Shown here in pieces: positions 1 to 8,286 of a stretch of DNA of 64,000 nucleotides. The notes under the pieces were generated by a model that was not told the origin of the DNA, ran no database searches, and saw only the letters and a program-made list of their open reading frames with translations. The translations under genes were made by a program, and so were the position numbers. The DNA comes from Pseudomonas putida NBRC 14164 (GTDB taxonomy: Bacteria; Pseudomonadota; Gammaproteobacteria; Pseudomonadales; Pseudomonadaceae), in the NCBI RefSeq assembly GCF_000412675.1, contig NC_021505.1, positions 3,900,501 through 3,964,500 on the forward strand, read 5' to 3'. Position 1 is the first letter of the stretch; each line of letters opens with the position of its first letter.

Positions 1-331
1 CCCGGAGGCGGCGAGCGAGGCGCCCAAGGCCGCGCGTGGCGGGCTGCTGCAAGGCTTCATGGTGGGTATTTCCAACCCCAAGGACATCATCTTCTTCATC
101 GCCTTCTTCCCACAGTTCATCCAGATCACCGAGTCGTTCGGCAAAAGCATGGTGGTGTTGTCGCTGCTGTGGGTGGCCATCGACTTCGCCGTGCTCAGCC
201 TGTACATCTTCGCCATCGGCAAAATCGCCTCGCAGCGCAGCAACCGCGTGATCAGCCTGGCTTCGGGCGTTGCCCTGCTGCTGATCGCCGCCGGCGGCCT
301 GCTGTACAACCTTAACGAACTGGCGGCCTGA
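1..331 (+). CDS. LysE-family amino acid/metabolite exporter, C-terminal part
   Basis: The reading frame is already open at the left edge (first full codon at base 2) and stops at 331, so only about 109 C-terminal residues are present. The visible part holds the short Gly-Phe-Met-Val-Gly-Ile-Ser-Asn-Pro-Lys-Asp segment typical of the middle of LysE/RhtB exporters, followed by three hydrophobic spans. Members of this family are inner-membrane permeases that export amino acids or related metabolites; the substrate cannot be told from this fragment. The next gene starts 40 bases downstream on the same strand. The family call rests on the NPKD motif and the membrane pattern. Confidence 0.85.
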   Translation, partial: PEAASEAPKAARGGLLQGFMVGISNPKDIIFFIAFFPQFIQITESFGKSMVVLSLLWVAIDFAVLSLYIFAIGKIASQRSNRVISLASGVALLLIAAGGLLYNLNELAA

Positions 332-370
332 CCCTGATGCGAAGTGCCCGTTGCAACAGAAGGAAAGACC

Positions 371-1453
371 ATGACAGCGACTGATATGAGCCCGCCTCCT
401 TCGCCGCTGCAACAGGACTACCAGCGCTTTCTGCTGCTGGGCAGCCGCCGTGCGCCGCACACTGTGCACGTGCATGAAACCGGCTACCGCTCCGGCACCA
501 TCAACACCGATGCCCTTGGCCTGCGCTACAGCCATTGCGCCGGGAAGCGTTTTTCGGCGGCCGAACGCGGCGGCGCTTCACGTATCAACCTGCTGGTCGG
601 CGGCTCCACGGCCTTGGGCATCGGCGCCAGCTCCGACGAACACACGGTGGCCTCGCACCTGTCGGCGCTCACCGGCGAGGTCTGGCTGAGCCTGGCCGGT
701 TGCGGGCTCAATGCCAGCCAGGAGCTGCTTATGTTCCTGACTCACCAGCACCGCCTTAGCCAGCTCGGCCACGTGGTGGTGCTCAGCGGCCTCAACAGCC
801 TGGCCCACGAAGCGCTGAGTGAAGTGCTCGGCAGCCCCAACAACCCACTGCACGCTAAGGCCTACCAGGCTTTTCTCAACAGTTTCAGCGAAGGCCTGCA
901 GCCTGCCGCACCACCCCGCAGGCCGTCACTGTGGCGGCGCATCGGCCAGGCCCTGACCACGCCTGCGGCCCAAGCTCCGGTCATCTGGCCGCTTTCGCCC
1001 CCGGAAAAGCGCCTGGCCCGCGCGGCCGACAGCATTGGCCGCACCTTGCGTCAGTGGGACCGGCTGCTGGCAGACAGCCACGCTACCCTCACCTTCATCC
1101 TGCAGCCGTTGCTGCCCTGGTGCCGGGACACCCTGCCTGCTGGCGAGCAGGCCATGCTGGCCGCCCTGGAACAACAACCGGCAAACTTCGACCGGCTGCT
1201 GGACGGCGCATTCGACAGCCAGTTGCACTCGGCCTTCTTCCGCCGCATCAAAAGCCAGGCCGACCCGGTGCCCTGCTATGACATGAACGGCATGCTCAGC
1301 AGCTCGCCAGTGTTCGGCGCTGACCTGTTCATCGACCGCCTGCACCTGAACGACCTGGGCAACAACGCCCTGGCCAAGGTCATTACCGCCAAGCTTGGCC
1401 TGGCCCAGGAAAAACACGCTCAACGCAAGGTCACGCCGATCAAGCTCGTCTGA
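371..1453 (+). CDS. SGNH/GDSL-like hydrolase-fold protein
   Basis: The protein has 360 residues. The ATG at 371 was chosen because GAAGGA lies 7 bases upstream; a GTG at 344 would add nine residues but has no ribosome site. Residues 76-80 (V-G-G-S-T, Ser79) look like the nucleophile block of SGNH hydrolases, and near the C-terminus D322-R-L-H325 followed by LNDLGN matches the Asp-x-x-His block, so a Ser-Asp-His catalytic set is plausible. There is no signal peptide or membrane span, so the protein should be cytoplasmic. Some Pseudomonas homologues of this type have been annotated as inducer of phenazine, which I recall but cannot verify here. The substrate is unknown. A Pro/Ala-rich stretch around residues 178-205 may be a linker. 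Confidence 0.7.
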   Translation: MTATDMSPPPSPLQQDYQRFLLLGSRRAPHTVHVHETGYRSGTINTDALGLRYSHCAGKRFSAAERGGASRINLLVGGSTALGIGASSDEHTVASHLSALTGEVWLSLAGCGLNASQELLMFLTHQHRLSQLGHVVVLSGLNSLAHEALSEVLGSPNNPLHAKAYQAFLNSFSEGLQPAAPPRRPSLWRRIGQALTTPAAQAPVIWPLSPPEKRLARAADSIGRTLRQWDRLLADSHATLTFILQPLLPWCRDTLPAGEQAMLAALEQQPANFDRLLDGAFDSQLHSAFFRRIKSQADPVPCYDMNGMLSSSPVFGADLFIDRLHLNDLGNNALAKVITAKLGLAQEKHAQRKVTPIKLV

Positions 1454-1591
1454 CAGTTGTCGACTGGTCTTCCGGCCACCCCCATTGGGTGGCTAGAATA
1501 GGCCGTCGTTCCGATTTTCCAGAGGCGTACGCTTGACCGCCATTAACATCGAAGCCGCCCATCCTTGCCTGGCCGCCCACGGGGCTTGCCT

Positions 1592-2287
1592 GTGAGCCGC
1601 ATGCGACGCCTGCCCCCGCTGTTGGCCGCCCTGATGCCGCTGGCTGCGCACGCGCTGGAGGTGCGCATCGACCCTCACGCCGACCTGCTCTATCGCCAGG
1701 CCTTGCCGCTGCTGGAGCAGGCCGATAACCAGGGCGACGATACCAGTACCCTGCGCACCGCCTTGGGCGGCGATCCCGAGCTAAGCCGCCAGGGCCAGGC
1801 CATGGCCCATACGCTGCCGACAGCGGTTGCCCTGTTGAAAAAGTCGGTAGAGCTGGGCCATCCGGTCGCCCAGTACCGCCTGGCGCTGTACTACATGACT
1901 TACCTGCCCGCCGCGCAAATTCCGGATGCCGCTTGTCCATTGCTCGAAGCCAGTCTCAAGCAGGGGTTTGCCGCACCCGCGCCAGCGATCGCCACCTGGT
2001 GCCGGCCCTACAATGCCAGCAGCGAATACCGTGCGGCGCTGGAGGCCATCCCCAGCATGGCCACCGTGTACGCCCCCTACTACCCGCAACCGACCACCCG
2101 CCTGGCCTGCAGCCGCAGCCGGCCAGAAGGCTTGCAAATGTTGTGGGGGCGCCAGCGCGACTACCAGGCCGAGGTGTACCGCCTGCTCGGCGACCTGGAC
2201 CCACCGCACCGCCTGAGCCTGCTGCAGAAAGCCGTGGACATCAACGGCTGCATGACGGCGCAACAACACCTGACCCGCCATCCGTGA
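1592..2287 (+). CDS. Secreted Sel1/TPR-like repeat protein
   Basis: The frame encodes about 231 residues from a GTG at 1592 (228 from the ATG at 1601). A TTG at 1565 is also in frame, and no start has a convincing ribosome site, so the start is uncertain. Residues MRRLPPLLAALMPLAAHA form a clear signal peptide, which points to the periplasm. The mature part contains a GHPVAQYRLALYYM segment like the helical pairs of Sel1 repeats, and several cysteines that could form disulfides. Sel1-like proteins usually act as scaffolds in envelope signalling or in adaptor complexes; no enzymatic motif is seen. The gene is followed by a REP hairpin pair that probably ends its transcript. Confidence 0.6.
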   Translation: MSRMRRLPPLLAALMPLAAHALEVRIDPHADLLYRQALPLLEQADNQGDDTSTLRTALGGDPELSRQGQAMAHTLPTAVALLKKSVELGHPVAQYRLALYYMTYLPAAQIPDAACPLLEASLKQGFAAPAPAIATWCRPYNASSEYRAALEAIPSMATVYAPYYPQPTTRLACSRSRPEGLQMLWGRQRDYQAEVYRLLGDLDPPHRLSLLQKAVDINGCMTAQQHLTRHP

Positions 2288-2329
2288 CCTACCCACAGCT
2301 GCCGCATCAGGCTGAAGCCTGCGTTGTAC

Positions 2330-2416
2330 CTGTGGGAGCGGGCATGCCCGCGAAGCAGGCGGCGCGGCGTATGGCACGGGCTTCGCCCGTGTTCGCGGGC
2401 GCGCCCGCTCCCACAG
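2330..2416. repeat. REP hairpin pair (inverted repeat)
   Basis: Two 25-base arms (2330-2354 and 2392-2416) are inverted copies with two mismatches. Each arm carries the CTGTGGGAGCGGGC core seen elsewhere in the window. It lies between a secreted-protein gene and azlC and could act as a transcript end or mRNA stabiliser. Confidence 0.85.
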
Positions 2417-2549
2417 TGATCGCGCAAGCTTTCAATTACTGCGAAGACAGTCCCTCACGCAAGGAACCGCGTCGAGCAGCAAGATCGTTCAAGCCATCCC
2501 CCGCCCCGTCTGGCATGCTGATCTGCCTCGTACACGCATTGCAGCCATC

Positions 2550-3242
2550 ATGCCCCACATCGCTCGCCAAGCCTTCCTCCACGGCGCCATCGCCATCATG
2601 CCGTTGTCCCTGGCCGTCGCCCCCTGGGGCCTGCTGGCCGGCTCCATGGCCATCGAGGCCAACCTCAGTGCCTGGCAGGGGCAAGGGCTATCGGCCATCG
2701 TCTTCGCCGGTGCCGCGCAACTGGTTGCCATTGGCATGCTCAAGGGCGGCGCCAACCTGGCGTCGATCCTGCTCACCACCCTGCTGCTGACCTCGCAGCA
2801 CCTGCTTTATGGCCTGTCGATGCGCCCGGTGCTGTCCAGCCAGCCATTGCGCTGGCGGTTGGGCCTGGGCTTCCTGCTGACCGACGAGTTCTTCGCGTTG
2901 ACCAGCAAGTACGACCAGCAGCAATTCAACCGCTGGTATGCCCTGGGGGTAGGCCTGACGTTCTACGTTGCCTGGAACCTGTTCACCCTGGCCGGCATCG
3001 TGCTGGGCCAGAACATTCCCCACCTCGACCAACTCGGCCTGGACTTTTCCATCGTAGCCACCTTCGTCGCCCTGATCGCGCCGCTGGTGCGCAACCTGGC
3101 TACCGTGGTGTGTGTAGCCGTGTCGCTGTTCTGCTCGGTGCTGTTCAGCTACTGGCATTGGGAGGCCGCCTTGGTGGCTGCAGGCCTGCTGGGCATGAGC
3201 GCCGGGTTCATCTGCCAGAAGTTTGCCGGAGCCCGCGCATGA
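2550..3242 (+). CDS. azlC: AzlC-family branched-chain amino acid exporter, large subunit
   Basis: The 230-residue membrane protein has the AzlC pattern: an N-terminal MPLSLAVAPWGLLAGSMA span, the conserved FAGAAQLVAIGML segment, QHLLYGLSMRP, and FLLTDEFFAL. About seven or eight hydrophobic spans can be counted. In other bacteria AzlC works with the small AzlD subunit to export branched-chain amino acids or analogues across the inner membrane. Its TGA overlaps the azlD ATG (ATGA), which indicates translational coupling. The start at 2550 follows CATTGCAGCC and has no strong ribosome site, so the N-terminus is less sure than the rest. Substrate specificity is inferred from the family only. Confidence 0.93.
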   Translation: MPHIARQAFLHGAIAIMPLSLAVAPWGLLAGSMAIEANLSAWQGQGLSAIVFAGAAQLVAIGMLKGGANLASILLTTLLLTSQHLLYGLSMRPVLSSQPLRWRLGLGFLLTDEFFALTSKYDQQQFNRWYALGVGLTFYVAWNLFTLAGIVLGQNIPHLDQLGLDFSIVATFVALIAPLVRNLATVVCVAVSLFCSVLFSYWHWEAALVAAGLLGMSAGFICQKFAGARA

Positions 3243-3553
3243 CCTGGATCCTGATTTTCGCCATGGGCGCCATTGTGTTCCTGAACCGCTACGCGTTCCT
3301 TGAGCCACGCCTGCCCTTGCGTCTGAGCTCCAATGCCCGGCAGTTCCTCGGCTTTGCCGTGCCCGGCATGCTCACCGCCATCTGCGGCCCGATCATCTTC
3401 ATGCCCGACCACCAGCTCAACCTGAGCCTGCTAAACCCCTACCTGCTCGGTTCACTGGTGGCCATCGCCCTGGTACTGTTGACCCGCAGCGTGTTGCTGA
3501 GCATGCTGGTGAGCATGTTGATCTTCTTCCTTCTGCGCAGCTGGCTGGCATGA
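3239..3553 (+). CDS. azlD: AzlD-family exporter small subunit
   Basis: This 104-residue protein starts at an ATG inside the azlC stop (ATGA). It has four hydrophobic spans and the family traits of AzlD: an early FLNRYAFL segment, then the R-QFLGFAVPGMLTAICGP region. AzlD is the obligate partner of AzlC in branched-chain amino acid export at the inner membrane. Its own stop overlaps the start of the downstream araC-type gene, again as ATGA, so three genes appear to be translated as one coupled unit. Size and order match known azlCD pairs. Confidence 0.93.
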   Translation: MTWILIFAMGAIVFLNRYAFLEPRLPLRLSSNARQFLGFAVPGMLTAICGPIIFMPDHQLNLSLLNPYLLGSLVAIALVLLTRSVLLSMLVSMLIFFLLRSWLA

Positions 3554-4395
3554 CCACGCCCCTGCGCGAGCAGACACACCTCTGGCAGGCGCCGGCCCTG
3601 GGCGACGTCGAGATGCTGCACGCGCGCTACTTCCAGCAGCGCTTCGCCCCGCATGTGCATGAAGGCTATGTGTTCACGGTGATCGAATCCGGCGCCCAGC
3701 GCTTCTGGCACCGCGGCAGCGAGCACCTGGCGCCGGTCGGCAGCATGGTGCTGATCAACCCCGACGAGCTGCATACCGGCGCCACCGCCCATGAGGCGGG
3801 CTGGCGCTATCGCGGCTTCTACCCCGAGCACGAGCGGGTCACCGGTGTACTGGACGAACTGGAACTGGGCCGCCACGGCATGCCCAGCTTCAGGGACAGC
3901 GTGATCCACGACCCGGCCCTGGCCATCGCCTTCAGCCAGCTGCATCAGTTGTCCGAAAACGGCGCCAGCGCCCTGCAGCAACAAACCGCGTGGCGCCAGG
4001 CGGTGCTGGCCCTGGTGCAACGCCACGGGCAATGCGCCGAACCCTCGGCCCCAGGCCACGAACCACTGGCCGTGGCCCGCGCCCGCGAACTGCTGGAAAG
4101 CCAATTGGCCGACCCACCCTCGCTCGAAGCGCTGGCGGCGGCCGTCAACCTGTCACCCTTCCACTTCGCCCGGGTGTTCCGCCAGGCCACCGGCTCGCCA
4201 CCGCACGCCTGGCTGAAGCAGCGGCGCCTGGCCCGCGCCCGGGAAATGCTGAAGAGCGGCCTGGCCGCTTCGGAGGTGGCGTTCGACCTTGGTTTTGCTG
4301 ACCAGAGCCATTTGAGTCGGCAGTTCAAGCAAGCCTACGGGGTTACGCCGGGGGCGTATCGGCAGGCATGCGCTCAATCTGTATTACCCGCCTGA
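3550..4395 (+). CDS. AraC-family transcriptional regulator with cupin sensor
   Basis: The protein has 281 residues. The N-terminal half (about 15-150) is a cupin-like AraC-binding domain, with FAPHVHEGYVFTVIESG and a NPDELHTG motif. The C-terminal half (about 175-275) contains two helix-turn-helix motifs: LEALAAAVNLSPFHFARVFRQATG, then ASEVAFDLGFADQSHLSRQFKQAYGVTPG. It is encoded directly after azlCD with a 4-base overlap. It probably controls this exporter in response to an amino acid or analogue; that is inference from position. AraC regulators of this layout often activate exporter genes. Confidence 0.92.
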   Translation: MTTPLREQTHLWQAPALGDVEMLHARYFQQRFAPHVHEGYVFTVIESGAQRFWHRGSEHLAPVGSMVLINPDELHTGATAHEAGWRYRGFYPEHERVTGVLDELELGRHGMPSFRDSVIHDPALAIAFSQLHQLSENGASALQQQTAWRQAVLALVQRHGQCAEPSAPGHEPLAVARARELLESQLADPPSLEALAAAVNLSPFHFARVFRQATGSPPHAWLKQRRLARAREMLKSGLAASEVAFDLGFADQSHLSRQFKQAYGVTPGAYRQACAQSVLPA

Positions 4396-4437
4396 AGCCA
4401 ACTCAAGCTTGCCCCATGCGCCACACCGCGCGTCGGG

Positions 4438-5655
4438 CTATCCACGATTGTCGCCATCCAGGGAATGTGCTTTCAGGTTCCAGCGTACTGGCGCGATGAA
4501 CAGCATGAACGTCATCCAGACCAAGGTGGCCGGCCCCGCAAGCACAAAGACCAGGCTGGCAACCAGCCCTGAAACGGCGTCACCAATGACGGCAGTAAAG
4601 TAGTAGAGGGAAAAATTCCGGCCAACTTCATGCTCACTCGACAAACACTGGATGTTGGTCACGATAGCGATATCGACAAATGCACCCATGAAGCCGACCA
4701 GGAACAACATAAGCAGGAACACCCAGTTGTTGAATTGCAGTGCCACGGCTGCAGCAAAAAACAGTGCACCGTACAGCACCCAGTAACGCACCACCAATCG
4801 TGCGGTGGTGCGCGGGTTGAAGCGTGTGTAGAGCACGCCACCCAGCACAGTGCCTGCCGCAAGCAGTGAGAATACGTAGCCCACCGCCGCTTCAGAGACA
4901 AAGTGTTCCAGCACTGACGCAGGAAGGATAAAGCGAATCACCGAGGTGGCGAACATCGCACAGAGCGTGGTGCAGCCAATAACAGCAAACAAAGGCGCAT
5001 TGCTAACCCTGAGCTGACTGACACTGCGCGCCGCATCCCGGACTATGGCGCGCCCATCGAATGCCTGCCGGGCGCCCTGCCTGGCAGGCCCCAGGGTAGC
5101 GATGGAAATGGCCGACAACACCAGGCACCCCGCAAAGAACAAAAAGGTTGCTTCGCGAGTCAGCAGTAACACACATGCCGAAAACACCAACGGCCCGATA
5201 ATCGAGGCAGCATCCTCGATCACCTGGATAGCGCTGTTCACCGAGGCCAGCTGGGCCTTTTCGACAAGGTCCGGAAAGTACGCGCGAAACGCAGGCACAT
5301 AAAGGCATTCGAGCGCTGTCATCAGCATCGCAAGGCCGACCAGGACGGGCAACACGGGTGAGGACAAGCTGAACAAGGTAAAGAAGGCAAGTGCCAGCAG
5401 ACCTTTGGCCGCCTCGACCGCAAATAGTGTTCGTTTCTTGTCTGCGTTATCTGCCAGCCAGCCCCCCAAGGGTGAAAACACCATGCTCGGCAAGTAGCGG
5501 AAGAAATAGGCGATGCCAATCAAAAGCAGATCCGCCTCGGTCATGGACACGATTGCCACGGCAAACGCAGCTTCGAAGGCAAATTCACCACATTTGGAAA
5601 AGCAATAGCCCAACGCCAGAGAACGTGTTCCGGGGTTACGACTCAACGCCTGCAT
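4438..5655 (-). CDS. MFS transporter (exporter type)
   Basis: The 405-residue protein has about 12 hydrophobic spans and the MFS signature loop between spans 2 and 3 (SPLGGWLADNADKKR, residues about 57-71). The pattern is closest to the EntS/MFS_3 group, whose members export small molecules such as siderophores or drugs. The start ATG at 5655 has an AGGA element upstream. It converges with the araC gene and leaves only 42 bases between them. By eye the gene and its upstream region are less GC-rich than the neighbours, which might mean later acquisition. The substrate is unknown. Confidence 0.88.
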   Translation of the reverse strand: MQALSRNPGTRSLALGYCFSKCGEFAFEAAFAVAIVSMTEADLLLIGIAYFFRYLPSMVFSPLGGWLADNADKKRTLFAVEAAKGLLALAFFTLFSLSSPVLPVLVGLAMLMTALECLYVPAFRAYFPDLVEKAQLASVNSAIQVIEDAASIIGPLVFSACVLLLTREATFLFFAGCLVLSAISIATLGPARQGARQAFDGRAIVRDAARSVSQLRVSNAPLFAVIGCTTLCAMFATSVIRFILPASVLEHFVSEAAVGYVFSLLAAGTVLGGVLYTRFNPRTTARLVVRYWVLYGALFFAAAVALQFNNWVFLLMLFLVGFMGAFVDIAIVTNIQCLSSEHEVGRNFSLYYFTAVIGDAVSGLVASLVFVLAGPATLVWMTFMLFIAPVRWNLKAHSLDGDNRG

Positions 5656-6054
5656 AATGGCTGTATTCCTGAGCCAGCGGTTTAGGTCGACTGACTTTAG
5701 AGTTCATCCACCACCGGGCTCAATGCTGAAGTTGTAACCATAGCGGGCACGGCCAGCGCAGGAAGAATCAGGCTGAGAATATTCCTACACGCGTCAACCG
5801 ATGCCGAAAGCGGGCCTAGGTCTGCAAAACTGCATGACAGAACTATGCAGCACACCAGATCAAGCAGTTAAGGTTGATACCCCATGCCGCGTAGCGGCAT
5901 CGGTTTAAACACTGTGTTTATTCGCCCCAACAGTAACTCGGTGTTACTTGGGCAATGGAGCGTTCATTTTCGCCTCTTCGGCAACTCCTGCAGAGGCAAC
6001 GGGAGGCCCACCAACCCTCTGCTACACTGACAAGGCTGAATGGAGGATCCTGCC
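5656..6054. other. 399-base intergenic region with three small inverted repeats
   Basis: No convincing gene is present. Three symmetric elements stand out: CTGCAT-N9-ATGCAG at 5830-5850, ATGCCGC-GTA-GCGGCAT at 5884-5900, and AGTAAC-N5-GTTACT at 5932-5948. The last lies about 105 bases before the small gene at 6055 and could be an operator; the middle one is a tight hairpin without a T-run. The region separates the MFS gene (leftward) from the 75-aa gene (rightward), so both promoters must be here. Confidence 0.5.
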
Positions 6055-6282
6055 ATGTCCGAAAGAGAGCTCACCACCCTCCTGTCGCTGATGAACCAGC
6101 GCCAGGCCTGCCTGAACAGTGCCTGCAAGGAGATTGCCGACTGGATCGACCGGCAGGGCGATGTGCCCGCCGCCGGCAAGATCCGCGCCAGCCTGAAGGC
6201 ACTGGAGGCCGATGAGGCCCAGGTTCGAAAGACCCTGACCTCGCTGACGCTCGACAGGCCGCTGCCGCGCTTTCGTAGCTGA
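6055..6282 (+). CDS. 75-aa helical protein of unknown function
   Basis: The ATG at 6055 follows TGGAGGATCC, a good ribosome site, and the frame ends at 6282 just before an intrinsic terminator, so a real gene is likely. The product is hydrophilic and predicted to be mainly helical, with two cysteines (QACLNSACKE). It has no signal peptide or membrane span and no motif I recognise. It stands alone between a MFS gene on the other strand and the copper-delivery operon. The function cannot be stated. Confidence 0.7.
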   Translation: MSERELTTLLSLMNQRQACLNSACKEIADWIDRQGDVPAAGKIRASLKALEADEAQVRKTLTSLTLDRPLPRFRS

Positions 6283-6301
6283 AAGGCGCCGCTGAAAAAG
6301 A

Positions 6302-6326
6302 AAAGGGCCGCTAAGCGCGGCCCTTT
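6302..6326. terminator. Intrinsic terminator, probably bidirectional
   Basis: AAAGGGCCGC (6302-6311) pairs with GCGGCCCTTT (6317-6326) around a TAAGC loop. It lies between the convergent 75-aa gene and the PCu(A)C gene, and the A/T ends of the stem fit termination in both directions. Confidence 0.85.
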
Positions 6327-6332
6327 GGTCGG

Positions 6333-6815
6333 TCAGTGCTTCATGTGCATGTGGTCATGCCCACCGCCCGCCTCAGCGTTGAGCGGGCGCACTTCTGCCT
6401 GCACGTCCAGTGTTTCCTTGGCACCTTTTGCATCTTCGATGGTAAGGGTCAGCGGCACTTTATCGCCTTCCTTTACCTGATTGTTCAGGCCCATCAGCAT
6501 CACATGCAGGCCATTCGGGTCCAGGGTCACGGCCTTGCCGGCCGGCAACTCGACAGCCTTCACCTCACGCATGCCCATCACGTCGCCGTTCATGGTCATC
6601 TCGTGCACCTGCACGGTCTTGGCCACGGGCGAAGCCACGCTCACCAGCTTGCTATCGCTGCTGGCGGTCAGGGTCATGAAGGCACCGGTGGACTGCTGGT
6701 GCGGCACGCTGGCACGGACCCAGGCATCACTCACGGTAGTCTGGGCCAGGGCCGGCAGGGCCAGACCCATCAGTGCCAGGGCAGCCAGGCCGCGTTTGAT
6801 CGGTTGCATCGACAT
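6333..6815 (-). CDS. Periplasmic copper chaperone, PCu(A)C family
   Basis: The 160-residue protein has a signal peptide (residues 1-24, cut after ALA) and the PCu(A)C copper site: H71-E-M73, M82, then H104-V-M106, exactly the H-x10-M-x21-H-x-M spacing. The His-rich tail (GGHDHMHMKH) may bind extra metal. These proteins carry Cu(I) in the periplasm and hand it to the CuA site of cytochrome oxidase together with SCO proteins. The gene directly follows the SCO gene with no gap, so the pair is one operon. An intrinsic terminator follows the stop. Confidence 0.95.
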   Translation of the reverse strand: MSMQPIKRGLAALALMGLALPALAQTTVSDAWVRASVPHQQSTGAFMTLTASSDSKLVSVASPVAKTVQVHEMTMNGDVMGMREVKAVELPAGKAVTLDPNGLHVMLMGLNNQVKEGDKVPLTLTIEDAKGAKETLDVQAEVRPLNAEAGGGHDHMHMKH

Positions 6816-7424
6816 TCAGCAGATCTCCATCAGGGTGACCAGGTCTTCGGCGCATTCCTTGGCATTCAGGGAATGGCCCAGGCTCAGGCGCAGGGTGCCA
6901 CGCGTATCGTAGACGTAGCTGGTGGACGAGTGAGAAATGGTATAGGTGTCACCGGCCGGGACCTTCTCGTAGAACACCTTGAACTCCTTGGCCACTTCCG
7001 CGATTTCTTCGGGGGTGCCAGTGAGTGCGGTGAACGACGGGTCGAAGGCCTTGACGTAGGCATCGAGCACTTCGGGGGTGTCGCGCTCCGGGTCCAAGGT
7101 GATGAACACCACCTGGAACAGGTCGCGGTCACGACCGCGCAGCAGTTTGCGGATTTGTGCCGCGCGCGCCAGGGTGGTCGGGCAAACCGCCGGGCACTGG
7201 GTGAACCCGAAGAAGATCATCGGCATGCTGCCGTAGAAGCTCGACAGGGTGCGCACATTGCCTTGCGGGTCCTTGAGGCGGAACTTGCGCCCAAGGATCT
7301 CGTTGCTCATGTTCTTGCCGTACTTGAACTCGAGCCCGCGGGCCGGGCTGCAGCCTGCCAGCAGGCCAAGCCCGAGAACGCCCATCCCGGCGACAACCGC
7401 GCGCCGGGTAAATAGATCATTCAT
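6816..7424 (-). CDS. SCO1/SenC-family copper/redox lipoprotein
   Basis: The product has 202 residues. The start is the ATG at 7424, which has AAAGGATG upstream. A signal peptide ends in a lipobox (LLAGC, Cys25), so it is probably a membrane-anchored lipoprotein. The thioredoxin-like fold carries the SCO copper ligands C77-PAV-C81 and H165. SCO proteins load copper into, or reduce the cysteines of, the CuA centre of cytochrome c oxidase. It is the first gene of a two-gene unit with the PCu(A)C chaperone, a known functional partnership. Confidence 0.95.
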   Translation of the reverse strand: MNDLFTRRAVVAGMGVLGLGLLAGCSPARGLEFKYGKNMSNEILGRKFRLKDPQGNVRTLSSFYGSMPMIFFGFTQCPAVCPTTLARAAQIRKLLRGRDRDLFQVVFITLDPERDTPEVLDAYVKAFDPSFTALTGTPEEIAEVAKEFKVFYEKVPAGDTYTISHSSTSYVYDTRGTLRLSLGHSLNAKECAEDLVTLMEIC

Positions 7425-7643
7425 GAAACCATCCTTTACAGGGAAGGTGCCGGCCCTCGGGACGGGCCGGCTGAAAAACCGGGGCATTCTTGCATGACAC
7501 CCAAAGCGGTTCTACCCGACGAACGCGGGTATGGCCTGCAGCCCTTTGAATACGGGCTGCGGCCTGTTGTCGCAGGGGTTGAAACCGTAACAGTTTGTTG
7601 CTAAGAGAGCCGCCCTTACACAAGCCATGCAGGTGCATCGGCC
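7425..7643. other. Intergenic region between nfuA and the SCO gene, with a hairpin
   Basis: A GC-rich hairpin at 7533-7564 (GGCCTGCAGCCC against GGGCTGCGGCC, one bulged T) is the main structure. It may end nfuA transcripts, although no T-run follows. The SCO promoter must lie between the hairpin and 7425. No credible small gene was found. Confidence 0.45.
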
Positions 7644-8228
7644 TTAGTAGTAGGCGTTCTCTTTCTGGGTGTGGTCAGTCACGTCACGCACGCCCTTCAG
7701 CTCCGGAATACGCTCGAGCAAGGTGCGCTCGATGCCTTCCTTCAGGGTAACATCGGCCTGGCCGCAGCCTTGGCAACCACCACCGAACTGCAGCACCGCG
7801 ATGCCGTCGTCGACCACGTCCACCAGGCTGACCTGGCCACCGTGGCTGGCCAGCCCGGGGTTGATCTCGGTCTGCAGGTAGTAGTTGATACGCTCGTTGA
7901 TCGGGCTGTCTTCATTGACCATCGGCACCTTGGCGTTCGGTGCCTTGATGGTCAGCTGGCCACCCATGCGGTCGGTGGCGTAGTCGACCAGTGCGTCTTC
8001 CAGGAACGGCACGCTGACTGCGTCCAGGTAAGCGGTGAAGCTCTTCAGACCCACGGCGGTGTCGTCAGGCTTCTCTTCGCCCGGCTTGCAATAGGCAATG
8101 CACGTCTCTGCGTACTGAGTGCCCGGCTGGGTGATGAAAATTCGAATGCCGATGCCAGGCGTGTTCTGCTTGGAAAGCAGATCGGCCAGGTAGTCATGGG
8201 CGGCGTCGGTAATGGTTATATCGCTCAT
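7644..8228 (-). CDS. nfuA: Fe-S biogenesis protein NfuA
   Basis: The protein has 194 residues, the usual NfuA length. The N-terminal half (about 1-100) is the A-type-like domain, degenerate compared with IscA. The C-terminal half (about 110-180) is the Nfu domain with the cluster-binding motif GGGC152-QG-C155. NfuA receives a 4Fe-4S cluster across the dimer interface and delivers it to targets such as aconitase, mainly under oxidative stress or iron shortage. It is a single gene on this strand. The ATG at 8228 begins the standard MSDITIT N-terminus, with GAGGAACC a few bases upstream. Confidence 0.97.
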   Translation of the reverse strand: MSDITITDAAHDYLADLLSKQNTPGIGIRIFITQPGTQYAETCIAYCKPGEEKPDDTAVGLKSFTAYLDAVSVPFLEDALVDYATDRMGGQLTIKAPNAKVPMVNEDSPINERINYYLQTEINPGLASHGGQVSLVDVVDDGIAVLQFGGGCQGCGQADVTLKEGIERTLLERIPELKGVRDVTDHTQKENAYY

Positions 8229-8286
8229 GTAGGTTCCTCACAGACTTGCCGCCAAGTGTACGCCAACCGGCTCCTCGAACAAAGTC

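Noticed and set aside
1933..2790. A 285-codon open frame on the plus strand crossing a REP pair
   Set aside because: It runs through the Sel1-like gene, a REP pair and the start of azlC in another frame; no plausible protein.
6336..7415. A 359-codon open frame on the plus strand opposite the copper-delivery genes
   Set aside because: Antisense to two well-supported genes; His/Gln-rich low-complexity translation.
7417..7638. A 73-codon frame on the minus strand between nfuA and the SCO gene
   Set aside because: It overlaps a GC-rich hairpin and the SCO start, has no ribosome site and no recognisable features.
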